Shown one piece after another: positions 24,806-36,501 of a stretch of 64,000 nucleotides of DNA. How positions within the stretch are numbered: position 1 is the first letter of the stretch; the number at the start of each line of letters is the position of its first letter. Source of the DNA: Diplosphaera chodatii (Eukaryota > Chlorophyta > Trebouxiophyceae > Prasiolales > Stichococcaceae); contig JAALGY010000012.1 of assembly GCA_032358165.1 (NCBI GenBank), positions 1,612,001 to 1,676,000 on the forward strand. Direction: 5' to 3'. Made by a program: the position numbers and the translations under genes. The notes beneath the pieces were generated by a model that searched no databases, was not told the origin of the DNA, and saw only the letters and a list, made by a program, of their open reading frames with translations.

Positions 24806-26492
24806 ATGGCTGACGCCGTGGCAGGCGCGGTTGAACGCAAGGTGCGTCACAATCGTCCGCGCTCAACCGAGGCTTGTCGTCGGCAGTGCAATGTAGTCTT
24901 GACTGAGCTCTGGTACGGTTCTGACAGGATATTATAGATGAAACGACGCCGATCATATCTTGCGAGGCGCCATTGACAAGGTACCGTTTCCAGCCATCAG
25001 CCCTCTGACGAGCCTCAACGGCTTGACACGCCCAATATGGCTTGTTGAAATGTGGCACTAAGTGCACGAGTGTGATTACTGATTCTATTTGGCCACGCAG
25101 CGCCGACACTGCCGGGGCAGCGGCCGACACACCTGCAGCAGTCGTGCCAGCTGAGGTGGGTGCAAGTGAACGACGAGCCATCAATCGCAGTTGCAGGTCT
25201 TATACCGTCGCCCCGCTGCCGCCTGGCGATGACCAGTTCAAAAAACTGCTGTGACACACACTACGATGCCATAGCCTGCATAGGGCTTCGCAGACCAGCC
25301 CCCTTGTGGGCCTGCGCACGACTCTGCGGCGGCTCGTAGCATACTGAATCCGCTACTTTCACTGGCTTGTCCACGAATGTATCTGAAACTTCTTGTGTGT
25401 AGGTTGTCTCGGCTGTAGCGGCGCACGAGGCAGCCGACCTGGCAGCTGGGGCCCCGGCGCCTGCAGCCGAAGTAGCAGAGCCGGCAGCTCTTGCCACAAA
25501 GAAGGGTGCAAAGGGCAAGGTGATTCTTTGACCTTGTACATCTTGGGGAACTGCGTTTGATCTCAAGGCAAGATAGGCTATCATTTGCAGGTCTGGAGTG
25601 GGTGCTGGCAGGCTGATGCAACGACGAATCGGGTTACATGACATTGGGTCATCATACGACCACCAGATGCGATGCATCCTGATGCAACGTTCTCTGACAC
25701 CTGATATGGTCCACTGTGCTCGCCTACAGGACGCCAAGGCAGTGCCAGCAAAGGGCAAGGCTGCTACCAAGCCTGCTACTGGCAAAAAGGGAGTCGTTCG
25801 CCGGTCCGTGGATGCAGTGGTTGACAAGGTAACTCCCAAGCGCTCATCCGCATCAGAGTTGCCCATGCAAATGTGCAAATCGCTTCACCACAGATAATCT
25901 CTGATGACTCTTGAGCATGCTCACCTCAGGTAACAGCAATGAAGGCGAAGGTTACCGCCAAGAAGCCTGTTGAGGCCAAGAAGCCTGCAGAGAGGGAGAA
26001 CAAGACGGCAGCAGATAAGGTCAGTGTCGCCCGAGCTGTCATTTGCCATTGATGGTGTCACACGCCATCGCATGCTGCACATTGTTGCATCTGCCTGATG
26101 CATCACCCTCACGACCACCGCATGACACTGTTGAACGCTCTGCTGCATACAGAAGTTAGCAGCGCCTAAGGCAGCAAGCAAGCCGGCCGTCGTGAAGGTG
26201 GGCACTGGAGTGCACCTATTGCATGCTTGACGATGTCAATACCATGCTGCCCTTGCATATCTGGCTGTCGCTTAGCTATGGCTTGACACGTCTCATACAC
26301 CACTCCCGCTTGTGCATAATTACAAACGCCTTACCGCAGGGGAAGGCGGCACCAGCGGCCAAGGGCAAGGGGGTCGTCGGCAAGCTGACGGTGGTGAGCA
26401 AGGGGGAGACGAAGCCCGAGGGGACCGTGGAGGCCAGCAAGGACGCTGCGCCCACCGACGTGAATGTGGAGGCCACTGCAGCTGTCGCTTAG
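24806..26492 (+). CDS. Lys/Ala/Pro-rich basic protein, histone H1-tail-like
   Basis: Seven short exons. The first, 24806–24841, gives MADAVAGAVERK. Later ones give AALATKKGAKGK, DAKAVPAKGKAATKPATGKK…VDAVVDK (from about 25732), VTAMKAKVTAKKPVEAKK…TAADK, KLAAPKAASKPAVVK and GKAAPAAKGKGVVGKLTVV…, ending VNVEATAAVA with TAG 26490–26492. Nearly all exons end in an AAG Lys codon at the splice donor, phase 0. Composition (Lys, Ala, Pro, Val, with PAKGK and AKKP repeats) resembles linker-histone tails or other chromatin proteins, but no winged-helix globular domain is visible, so it is not a complete H1. The phase of the second exon (ADTAGAAADTPAAVVPAE) is not settled. Function unknown; nuclear localisation is inference. 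Confidence 0.65.
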
Positions 26493-26737
26493 GACTGCTG
26501 TGCTATCGAGCTCCACACGTTGGCAGGCAGGGGACAGAAGTGAATCGGGATTGGCAACACCCCAATTGCATAAAGCACAATCTAGAGTAGGCAGACTTTG
26601 AAACATTGAGTGTGAGGCCGCCCCTCTTAATGCCAGGCGGGCGGTCTGTCATTGATCGGCTTCCTGGCCAGGAATGACGAGCGTGCTTGCATGAGCAGCT
26701 TCTGCCGGAGCAGCAAGACTGCTGGTTTGCACGACTG

Positions 26738-27677
26738 TCATCGTCGATCCAGCTTATCGAGCTCAATACCGCGCAGTGCATCCTCCACCATCCGAGCGAT
26801 GTCAACAGGGCTTGCCATTGCGCCCATGCCATTTTCACCGCACGCCAAGCGCTTCACCACTGGCGGGATGTTGATGATGCCCATGGACTGCAGCACGTCC
26901 AGGTGCTGCTGCGTGAAACGACTCTCCCACATGAAGGTGTTCATGGCGGGGGCCACCTGCAGTGTGCAAAGCACAACAAGCTCAGCTTCTGCCGCAAAGC
27001 CTGATTGCAATTGACACTCACCACATCGGACCAGTCGTGAAATCTATGAGGTTGCAATTCGAGAGTGCTGGCCACTTGACACACCAGCAGCGGGCGGTTG
27101 AAGTCCCAGGCGCGCACGACGCACGTGAGCAGGTTGTCGCACATGCCGCCCGCCAGCTTGGCCAGGCTGTTGGCGGACAGCGGGGCGATGACCAGGGCGT
27201 CTGCCCAGCGCCGCAGCTCGATGTGCAGCACCTCATCGCCCACCTTGCGCCAATGCCGCCAGTCGTCCTCGTTGCCTATGAATATCACAAATCGGCTCTG
27301 GATGCGGTTTCAAAGTGCAGTAGAGAAGACACCAGGGTGCACCTTGACACAGGAGCTCTGTCCTGCCCTGCACTGAGTGTGAGGACAGGCATGGCGTCCC
27401 AAACAGTGCACTGCTTACAAGTGGACGGGGTGGATGTCATACCCAGCAGGGGCCTGCATTCTGCAGGTAGCTGCTCCTCCGTGAAAAAGTGCTGCGCTGA
27501 GGTCGTTGCGACGATGCGCACGTCGGCAAAGCACCGCAGCTGCGTGGCCAGCTCCGGCACCTTGATGGCTGCCACACTGCCAGTGACCCCCAGCAGCACG
27601 TGCGGCCGTGCGCTTGACCTGCAGGAGTGGTCAGCAGGTGCCTTGGATCCGACACGTTTTTGTAGAGGGTGCTGCAT
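26738..27677 (-). CDS. phosphopantothenoylcysteine decarboxylase (HAL3/CoaC flavoprotein)
   Basis: Three exons in agreeing phases: 27443–27677, 27085–27275 and 26738–26956; 214 residues, close to the usual plant length. Order of motifs: PHVLLGVTGSVAAIKVPELA (flavin-binding start), VRIVATTSAQHFF with the active-site His region, GNEDDWRHW, LHIELRRWADALVIAPLSAN, KLAGGMCDNLLTCVVRAWDF, VAPAMNTFMWESRFTQQHL (the PxMNxxMW substrate clamp) and PVVKRLACGENGMGAMA with the catalytic Cys in ACGExGxG. The enzyme is an FMN-dependent decarboxylase making 4'-phosphopantetheine in coenzyme A synthesis. All key residues are present. No transit peptide, so cytosolic. The next gene, CMC2, lies 163 bases upstream on the same strand. 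Confidence 0.93.
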
Positions 27678-27840
27678 TGCAGCGTCTGCCAGACAAGGTA
27701 ATGATAAAGCATGGTACAACAGCTTAATACTCACCCTTCGGTCATGGTTGATTGCTGTGCCACATGCGGCCCACCATACACGTAGGCCACGCTGCTCAGG
27801 GTCTACACAGCGTGCTGGTACTGCTGTGAAAAATGCAGCT

Positions 27841-28361
27841 TCACGTTGAATCTGCCAGCCGGGATTTCTCCTCGAGCCACTGCCGCAACCGTTCCTGCTC
27901 AGCGCGAGCCTTGGCACGGTTCAGGTCCCTGCGAAGGCGAAGGCTACCATCACGTCGACACGACGTTGACCATCAAGGTACTCATGCATTGGTGCTGCAC
28001 TGTATCGTAGGCATGCCCGCTGCTGCAACGACGCTTCGACCGCGTGTTCCCCAGTTACAATCCATCGGTCGCTGATGGGCGGGTGCCTCACCGCTTGATG
28101 ATCTTTTCTCGGCGGAAGCATTCGTCCAACGCAAACTTAGCACCATTGCAGACGCCCCAGAACTTGGCCACAGGATGGTCGTCGTGGCACTGCTGCAGGC
28201 CTAGTATCTCCTATAGTGTCACATGAAGGCGCCGAACGTCATGCTGCTTGTCAGCAAAGATGATAAAGCCCAGCAGCTACAGTGCGAAATACGAGGCGCA
28301 ACTTTCAATATCCTACGTTTTTGCACAGTGGATGCCGATGCACATGGAGGTGCGGGTGCAT
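27841..28361 (-). CDS. CMC2: CMC2, COX-assembly twin-CX9C protein
   Basis: Three exons, 28317–28361, 28092–28210 and 27841–27928; 252 bases including the stop, 83 residues. The first exon gives MHPHLHVHRHPLCKN. The second completes C-KNEILGLQQ-C, then C-NGAKFALDE-C, both exact CX9C motifs, followed by FRREKIIKR. The third gives a charged tail ending QWLEEKSRLADST. Start 'MHP.L..H.H..C', two CX9C motifs with a 12-residue link, and a basic tail identify CMC2, an intermembrane-space factor for cytochrome c oxidase assembly. Splicing phases (0, then 2) agree throughout. No presequence is expected. The short first exon hides the gene from simple open-frame searches. Confidence 0.88.
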
Positions 28362-28695
28362 TGACTCTGGCGCTCAAGGAGCAACGCGGTAGCTCCACAG
28401 CTATTGCTTTACATCTGCTGGTTGCAGGCCGCCATCTGTCCGTTGCTGCAATGCATTGTTGAGCTGCTGTGGTAATGCTGCAGACATGCACACACAGTTG
28501 TGCAGCTGCACTGCATGCTGTACCAGTGCACCAGAATAACGTCAGCCAGCGAACAAAACCCTGAAGAGCAGCGGCCGCGAGTGCTCGTCCTCTGCATCCG
28601 CACACTGCACGCAGAACCTGGCCGTTCGTCTGCAAAACAATCGTACACCTTCTGGCAACGCTTAGGAGACCTCCCTGCTTTGGCTGCAGCGGCCG

Positions 28696-31453
28696 GTGGC
28701 TGCCATGATGGCCGGTGCGCTGCACACGCGGTATGCACCGCAGGCCGGCCTTGCAGAGCGCAAAAGCAGCCAGGCAGCTGCTCAGCATGCACCAGCAAAT
28801 AAGGCAGCTGCCTTTCTGTCCGGGTTGCGGCATCGCTCAGCCCGATCTGGTGAGCAGTCCCTCCAGATCACTCCCGGTGCCTGAGGCTTCAGAGACATGT
28901 GCAAGCATTTTGAGGCAGTACGCATCACTGCAGGACCCACGTCGCGTTCGCTGATTCTGGCTGCTGCGGCGAAGAAGGAAAAGGCTATGTGGGAGACCCT
29001 CAGGTGCATCTCAGCAGCATGCCGCGAGTTTGCCACATATGATCCGCTCGCTGATCAACCACACGCTCTACTTGCCGCAAGGCACAGCGTGGCTGCTGAA
29101 GGGTGTGCTGCTGCTCTTCAGGGAGGCAATTGACGAGGAGATGGAGGCAGACCCGACCGTGCTTGTCATGGGTGCGCCAGCCTGGTCTGCAGTGTGCTGT
29201 GCAGCAGCATTGCAAGTCCGAACGCATATCGTGGGACTCGCCGAGGCACTGTCCCGACGTGGCTCGCGTCCATGCACAGGGGAGGACGTGGGCCATTATG
29301 GCGGGTCATACAAGGTCACATACGACCTGTACAAGAAGTACGGCGAGATGCGGCTCCTGGACACGCCCATCTGCGGTGGGTGACCCCGGTGTAGGGGTGC
29401 AGGCTCGCTTTGGCGTGCTGGCCCACGTCGTCCGCACGTCCTTTGCGATCAACAGAGGGGCGGCGATGCTGGCACCATTGTGGGGTGCAGCTCTGCTGCC
29501 GCATGCCTGCCGGGCGGCACGGCCTGTGAGGCGACACCACCTGTGGTCTGATGGTGATGCACCCTGGCCGCCGCAGAGAACGGCTTCATGGGGATGGGCA
29601 TCGGCGCGGCCATGACGGGCCTGCGGCCCATCGTGGAGGGCATGAACATGGGCTTCCTGCTGCTGGCGTACAACCAGATCTCCAACAACGCCGGCATGCT
29701 GCACTACACCTCCGGCGGCCAGTACAAGGTGGGCCGCCGCCGCAGCACACCTCCTCTGCTCACTTGGGAAGCATGGCTGCACTGTGTCACGCCCAACACC
29801 CAGCTCGAGCGTAGTGCAGTGACATGCACCCGGTCCAGGGCCCGCTGCGTGACGCATCAAGAGCAGTGCAGCTTCAGTCCTTGCCTGCTTCCTATGTGCG
29901 TTTAGCTGGCTGTGCTCAAGAGATGCCACTGGCGTGGTGATCGGTGGTTGGTGTGGCCACTGCATGGCAAGTTGTCTAGGAAACCAGATGCCCAAGCAGT
30001 AGGTGGCAATGAGCAGAGGCGTGAGAGCAGGCCTGCACTGCATATCGCTGCAGGTGCCGATGGTGATCAGGGGGCCAGGCGGTGTGGGCCGGCAGCTCGG
30101 GGCAGAGCACAGCCAGCGGCTGGAGTCCTACTTCCAGTCGATCCCCGGCGTCCAGCTGGTGGCCTGCTCCACCGCCGCCAATGCAAAGGCGCTGCTCAAG
30201 TCGGCCATCCGGTCTGACAACCCCGTCATCTTCTTCGAGCACGTGCTGCTGTACAATGTGAAGGGTGAGCACCTCGCATTGCCGACAGTGCACACCAGGG
30301 CGTCGTCCCGCATGCAACTGTGACCGTCAGCACAGCACAGCAAAGGGGTGGCCAGCATAGGCCTGCTCATTCACGCACCAGCTAGAGCCTCAAAAACTTT
30401 CAGTGTCGTCTAGTCCTGGTATGCTGTCCTGGCTCCTGCTGCGAGTCCATGGGACTGGCACAGGTAGGTTGGACCCAGGGAGCACACAGCTGACGAGCAT
30501 CAGTGGGTTCACGTAACTGCTCACCCCTTTGTGATGCTGTCCTAGTGGGTGGTAACCCGCAGGCGAGACGAAGGACGGGTACTACCAGCCGCTGGAGAAG
30601 GCGGAGATGGTGCGGGCGGGCGGCGACGTCACCATCCTGTGCTACTCGCGCATGCGCTACGTCGTCATGCAGGCCGTGGCGCAGCTGGAGAAGGAGGGCT
30701 ACGACCCAGAGGTGCCCCGCACCGCTTGGGCAGCCCTTTAGCCAGGCCAAGCTGCTGACAGATTCATGCAGCACCTATATTGCATGGCGTTACCGGTTTT
30801 GATGCTGGCGGAGCAGGCATTGAATGGGCAACCGTCACTTGCAGTGGTGAGCTCCATTTCCCCAAAGTGCCAAACGAAAACGCATACCATCGTCCCTTGT
30901 GCAGGTCATCGACCTCATCAGCCTGAAGCCCTTCGACATGGAGGCCATCACCAACAGCGTGCACAAAACCAAGCGCGTCATCATCGTTGAGGAGTGCATG
31001 AAGACTGGCGGCATTGGTGCCTCGCTGTCTGCCACCATCAACGAGTCCTGCTTCGACCACTTGGACCACCAGGTGCCGCACACCGCCCCTGTGCTGTCTG
31101 CCAGTCGCAACAAGGTCAGCTATCGTCAGGTATTCAAGGGGCATGGCATCCTGGCTGCCCTGCAGGACTGCTGCGGCTTGGTCTTTTCGACACTTTCATT
31201 GTGCTGCGGTTGCAGGTGGTGCGGCTCAGCTCTCAGGATGTCCCAACAGCGTACGCCTATGAGCTGGAAGCAGCCACAATCGTGCAGCCAGAGCAGGTGA
31301 GCTGCACACGATGCACATGGCGAGTTGTGCTGCTAGTTTGACAACTTGCAGACCCACAAGGGTGTCGACTTCGGAGGCACCAGGTGTGCGGATGACGCCA
31401 TGCAGGTTATTGCCGCTGTCAAGCGGGTGGTGGGCAGCCCTGTTGCAGCATGA
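28696..31453 (+). CDS. pyruvate dehydrogenase E1 component subunit beta, plastid type
   Basis: Ten exons in agreeing phase: 28696–28849, 28934–29003, 29122–29171, 29280–29375, 29577–29728, 30054–30264, 30563–30711, 30905–31072, 31216–31296 and 31352–31453; 410 residues. Residues 1–~60 are a transit peptide ([20 protein letters not shown]…). Then [124 protein letters not shown] and [30 protein letters not shown] is the plastid form; mitochondrial E1-beta differs here. With E1-alpha it binds thiamine diphosphate and makes acetyl-CoA for plastid fatty-acid synthesis. The C-terminal exon (THKGVDFGG…SPVAA) is longer than usual. Confidence 0.95.
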
Positions 31454-31827
31454 GGGAGCGTGAGAGTGTCCAGAGCGCCAATGTACTTCAGCCCGAGGAA
31501 CTTTGAGAACGGTCTCGTACGATTGTGTTTGAGAGTGCGGTGTGCATGTTGTCTGTGTGAACGTCTGTAGTTGATCAGTGTGCGACACCTGACGAAGGTC
31601 ACAGTTGCTGGGTCATTGATTGATACCATCAGCTCTTTTACCGTAACATCATTGAGATGTCCCAACATATCGTAACGCCGGAACATCGAGACAAACATTA
31701 TCGAAAGGCGATGCGCCGTGACACAGAGGCACTGACTGCCGGTGTGTGTGGATTTGCAGCCAGATGGGACACTTATGACTTCATGCAAAGACTGTGAAAG
31801 GCTTGTGACGCCTTGCTCCTAGCATGC

Positions 31828-33562
31828 TCAGGAGGCCCAGCTCCAAGGGTACACTCTGTCAGCTGGCGGTGCTGCAGCGTGTCTGCGGCCGGTGCTGGCT
31901 GCCTGCTGCACGGGCGCATCGTCGTCCTGTGTCCAGAAGGGCGCTGGTGCCGCCCTCTTTGCTGCACTGGCCTGCTCCTGCAGGAGACGCCATGTTGAAG
32001 TCATGCCCATGTCGGCAGCTGGGCATGCCCACGCTGCCTGCCCACCGGTCAGCTTGCAGGGTGCCTAGTTTATGCTTCATCATTGCAGCAAATGCAGCAT
32101 ATTCACACCTGAGTCTTGGGTTGGCCAGCTGGTGGGGTGTTGACGCTCTCGTGGGTTGAGTACGGCATCGATAGCGCAGGCGTCTCGGCGCTGCGGGGAC
32201 GTGCCTGCAGCGAACAGGGTATACACACCGCATTGACCACACGCTCCTCGTCCAGCGTCTGTCCTGACTGCTATGCTACAGTTATTTTGGTACAGTTCAA
32301 CACAGGGTAACACACAACAGCAGCACATGATGCAATATGTATGCACAGTCACAATTGCGTGCTGGTATGAGTGTTGACGCACAGCTGCGGCGGACTCGTC
32401 CCAGGTGTAGCACGCGTCCTTCACTGCAAGGTGCAGCGGCACGGCAGCGCCGTTGCGGCCACGAGCACGGTGCTCCGGCGGCACCCACTTGGCGCTGGCC
32501 GCACCGTAGTTCCAGTACGAGTCCTGAAACCTCAGATATGGCACTCATCAAGTGCTACTGCTTGCACCGTGTCCTGCCCAGCGTTTTGGGTAAAGACATG
32601 TCGCGGATATGGCACGACAGGGCAATGCACCTCGGACTGGATGTCACGGGCTGCAGCGGCACGCTCCTCCAGCCTGCGCTGCTGCTCTGCCGCCGCCCGA
32701 GATGCTGTTGTATAGCGGTTTTGATCCTGCACTGTGGCCGCCGCCTTCTGCCGGGCCACCGCCTGCATGCAGTGATAGAAACATCAGTGTCATCGGCTGT
32801 GTCCCCAACCCTCCATGTTACCTGCTGGGCAAACAAGGCGTCACATGTTATCGGCTTGGTGCTCCTGCCGAGGACAGGCTGGTGGTGAGCTACCTCCTCT
32901 GCTGCGGTCATCTGGAAGGTGGTTGCAGCCCAGGGCCGAGAGTCCTGCGGCACGTGGCTCGTGTGGTTGTCTGGGTAGCACTGGCGCTCACGCAGGGTGC
33001 GCTGCGCCTCCTTGGCACGCCGCTCTGCCATCTGCTTCTCCAGTGCCGCCGACATCTCCTGCCTGCAGAGCAGCATCAAGCGTTTGCTGAGGGTTCACAG
33101 TTGATGATCATGACTCTTCTTCATGTGCACAGCAGTGCTGTGTAGCATTCCTCAGTTTGGTCATGTGTAGATCGAACGGCACTTGATATGCCCAGTGTGC
33201 GAACCATATCTCTGAATGCCGATGCTGCTGGTGTCTGGTCACTCACTGCATAGCACTGCGCTCGCTGGGCTCTGCATAGAAGGTCTTGCGCATCCGCTCC
33301 TGCGTGTCCGTCTGCCAAGTTGCGTGGCTGCGTATCCTCGCCTGCAGACGGTTGAGCAGCGTCAGACTGGTCTTCATCATAAGATCTCGCAGCTGGGTAT
33401 CCCAGGGTTGAAGCGGGCGGCAAAAAAGGGCTCCTGCTGAAGTTCAGACAGTGAACCCACCTGCTCCTTCTGATACTCCTTCTCGAGGTTCTCTTCGTTC
33501 GCCATGTTGCCGTTGGGCCGCAGTGGCCGCTTGAGGATGCTGGGCCTGTGGTTGACGATCAT
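31828..33562 (-). CDS. uncharacterised coiled-coil protein
   Basis: Start MIVNHRPSILKRPLRPNGNM at 33562, then ENLEKEYQKEQ with a GTGGGT donor. Further exons give ARIRSHATWQTDTQERMRKT (about 33240–33345), EMSAALEKQMAERRAKEAQR (about 32895–33066), QKAAATVQDQNRYTTASRAA with QQRRLEERAAAARDIQ (about 32640–32765) and YWNYGAASAKWVPPEH with KDACYTWDESAAAVRQH (about 32370–32525). The tail is QEQASAAKRAAPAPFW…YPWSWAS, ending at 31828. Long Glu/Gln/Arg/Ala heptad-like helices indicate coiled coil. The look recalls axonemal or microtubule-associated proteins such as the RIB43A class, but no diagnostic motif was found and this is a guess. The region 31990–32300 may hold one more small exon. Confidence 0.55.
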
Positions 33563-34404
33563 GGCTCTGCCTGCGTAGGGTCAGGCGCACTGTGAGTGTT
33601 CCATGGCGAAGTTTCAGCGGTGCAAGCGCACAAAACACATATCGAGAACATTGTTTGTAAGGTCATCCATGCACCCGGGGGCTCAGGACAGCCTTCGGCT
33701 TCCAGCCCAAGCTTGCCTGCCGTGCACAATGGGATCACCCACGCTCACCACCACTCTGCGTCCTATTCGGTCCGCGTTGCTGAGCAGAAGCTGCAGCGGA
33801 CAGGCTTCTTGCGTTGGCAGACCTGCGACTGCTGCAGTATGCAAGTGCTTGTCGAGGTGTCAACTCTATACTGTGCAACCAAGCAGCTGGCTTTGCGCCA
33901 TTCATAGGCAGTGTAGGGTTTTGGCAGACCTGATGACGTGATGAGATCGCCCTGAGCCTGGACGAGAACGCCAGCGTGCAGCCGTGCACTGTGTGGGAAT
34001 GAAGTTACAACTTGCATCGGCTCAGTGACGTGCCTCAAAACGTCAAGACCGCCCATCAGGCTGTTGAAGCAACAGTGCCCCTGTTGCACTCACAATTTGG
34101 CCCCACAGTGGCTGAGATCACCTCGCTGTGCAGCCTTGAATCACGCTGCACGCTGGCAACACTCAAGTTGGGTACATACCAAAGTAACCGTGCATAGATT
34201 GCTCCAGCCTTGGCGTCGATACACATGCTCGCTGTGAATCGGCAGGTTGCAGCCAGCGTCCAGCACCGCCATGCACGTTGAGTAGGTGTGGGTCACCAGG
34301 TCTTTGGGCTACAGTTTCCAAGAGGATCGCTGCTGATTTCACACGGTCTGCATCCTCAGCTGGCGCCCTGTCGCTAAACGGACACATCAGACAGAAGCTT
34401 GGGC
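33563..34404. other. divergent intergenic region, no gene seen
   Basis: Lies between the start of the coiled-coil gene (−) and the start of the pyruvate carrier (+), so it should hold two back-to-back promoters. Short frames on both strands gave no recognisable protein. Confidence 0.4.
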
Positions 34405-35009
34405 ATGGCAGCGGCGACGTGGATCAAGGGGTTCTGGAACCACCCCGCTGGGCCAAAGACGATACACTTCTGGGTGACTGGCGCATCTGAGGAAGCACGA
34501 GATCTAGGGACTGCGCTGGTGCCCTGCATAATTATCCCGAAGCTGGCATGCTGTGCACCTGAGCCATGACTGCGCATGCATTGCTGCAATTACTTGCAGG
34601 CGCCAACATTCAAGTGGGGCATCAGCATCGCCAACCTGGCGGACATGCAGCGGCCAGCGGAGAACGTCTCCTATCCACAACAGCTTGCAGTCACAGCGAC
34701 CGGCATCATCTGGTCTCGCTTTGCAACTCAGGTCAGCAGGCTACCCCTGAGTTGGATGCACGCAAAACTGCTTGATGTTGCCAGTTTCACCCCTATGCAG
34801 GGGAAACAGGAGGCTATCAACTGGATGCAGACAATGGCCTTGGCTACCTGCAGATCACACCGGTGAACTACAACCTGTTCGCAGTCAACGTAGCCATGGC
34901 TGCAACCGGGATCACACAGCTCACACGGAAACTCCGGCATGACTACGGCATGGATGCATCGTCGGAGGCGCAGGCCAGCGACCCTCTTCAGATTTCAAAG
35001 GAGTCCTGA
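34405..35009 (+). CDS. mitochondrial pyruvate carrier subunit (MPC2-like)
   Basis: Three exons, all phase 0: 34405–34473, 34600–34731 and 34854–35009; 118 residues. Sequence order: MAAATWIKGFWNHPAGPKTI, HFW, then APTFKWGISIANLADMQRPA, LAVTATGIIWSRFATQ, VNYNLFAVNVAMAATGITQL and TRKLRHDYG, with a short acidic tail. 'NHPAGPKTIHFWAPTFKWG' and 'TGIIWSRF' are the signature of MPC2-type subunits, which form a heterodimer with MPC1 in the inner mitochondrial membrane and import pyruvate. Three hydrophobic helices are visible. The length is normal and the protein looks intact. The repeat block at 35.2 kb starts about 160 bases after the stop. Confidence 0.95.
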
Positions 35010-36473
35010 GCACAGCGGCTGAGCGCCTCATTGTTTTGCAACTCTCATACATGTGCGCCCCGTTGCTGGCATCTTGCTGGGGCAACTGGGCAGATCAGCA
35101 GGACTTCGGAATTATCCCGATCTAGCCTGGATATGCAAGCTGAGCAAATTTCCCAGCGACATCGTTTCGCTTTTGCCCCTTTGTTATTGACTCTTCCATT
35201 CAATCCCGTTGTCCTTTTCTCGTCCCAGCCCCTTTGTTGTTGACCAGTCGCAGCCCCTTGGTTGATGACTTCACCTAGCCCCTTTGTTGTTGACCCACTT
35301 TGCCCCCTTTGTTATTGTCTCACTCTATCCCCTTTGGTATTGACTCACTCCGGCTTGTCCGTTGCTGCATGGTCAACAACAAAGGGGTCCAAGCATCATC
35401 GGTACACTCGAGCTGGTGTGCTGGTCAACAACAAAGGGGTCCAAGTGTCATGAGTACACCGGACCAAGGCAACAACAAAGGGCTACCGTGCTCGATAGCA
35501 AAGGGGTTGTGAGCGATCAGCGGAACACAGCGTGCTGACGTCTACAGCCAAGCAAGGCAACCGTTGGGGACGCACCGCAGCCCCTCTGTTATTGACACAA
35601 TCTTCCGCTCCCCTTTGTTGTTGACGCACCGCGTGCCACTGTTTTTGCTCTCTCGTTTCCCCTTTGTTATTGACTCACTGCATCCCCTTTGTTGTGCCTC
35701 AATCAGCCATCTGGTCACTGCATGGTCGACAATAAAGGGGCCCACCGCGTCATCGGTACACTTGCACTGGTCAACAACAACAGGGGATCCCTTTGTTGTT
35801 CTGTCACTGCAGCTCCTTTGCTGCTGACTCACTAAGCCTTTTGGTCACTACACGGTCAACAACAAAGGGGCCACGCATTGTTAACACGAAATGGCACGGT
35901 CAACAACAAAGGGGGTCCCCATGTTGCTCTGTCACTGCAGCCCCTTTGTTCCACGCAGGGCCCCTTTGTTGTTGACGCGATCAGCCTTCCGGTCACTGCA
36001 TAGTCAAACATCAAAAACAAAGGGGCACCGTGGTTAATAACAACGGGGACGATTACTGTTGAGCAGCAACCTTCGCCGCGGAGCCCCTTTGTATCGTGAC
36101 AAGCCGGCCCCTTTGTTGTTGTCTCTGAAAACCCCTTTGTTATTGTTTCACGCAGGCCCATCTCTTACCATCGATCTTGTGACTTACATGCAATTGGAGC
36201 CAGGTCACTGGTCAACAACAAAGGGGCTGCGCGCATTCGTTTGACGACCGTAGGTGCAACGGAACAGACCGTTGGTTACTAGCGACCATGGACCCCTTTG
36301 TTGTTCTGACCACTGTGCCCCTTTGATGTTGAAAATGTTGACCAACTAAAACAACAGCGGCGCAGGTCCCGATCGTTCATGCGGTGTTCCGCGCCGGCGG
36401 CGCTCGGACAATAGGGGCCTCGGAAGATCGATCGAAGTTTGACCGGGCCCCGGGCCACGATAACCCGACAAGT

Positions 36474-36501
36474 CGCGCGTTCGATCCCGGTTCGATCCCC
36501 G
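36474..36501 (+). other. tRNA-like TTCGATCCC double box inside repeat block 1
   Basis: Two adjacent copies of TTCGATCCC (36479–36487 and 36491–36499). The second lies within CCCGGTTCGATCCCCG at 36486–36501. GGTTCGANTCC is the RNA polymerase III B-box/T-arm consensus. No complete tRNA cloverleaf could be drawn. Its complement recurs exactly in repeat block 2 at 60003–60018. Confidence 0.5.
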
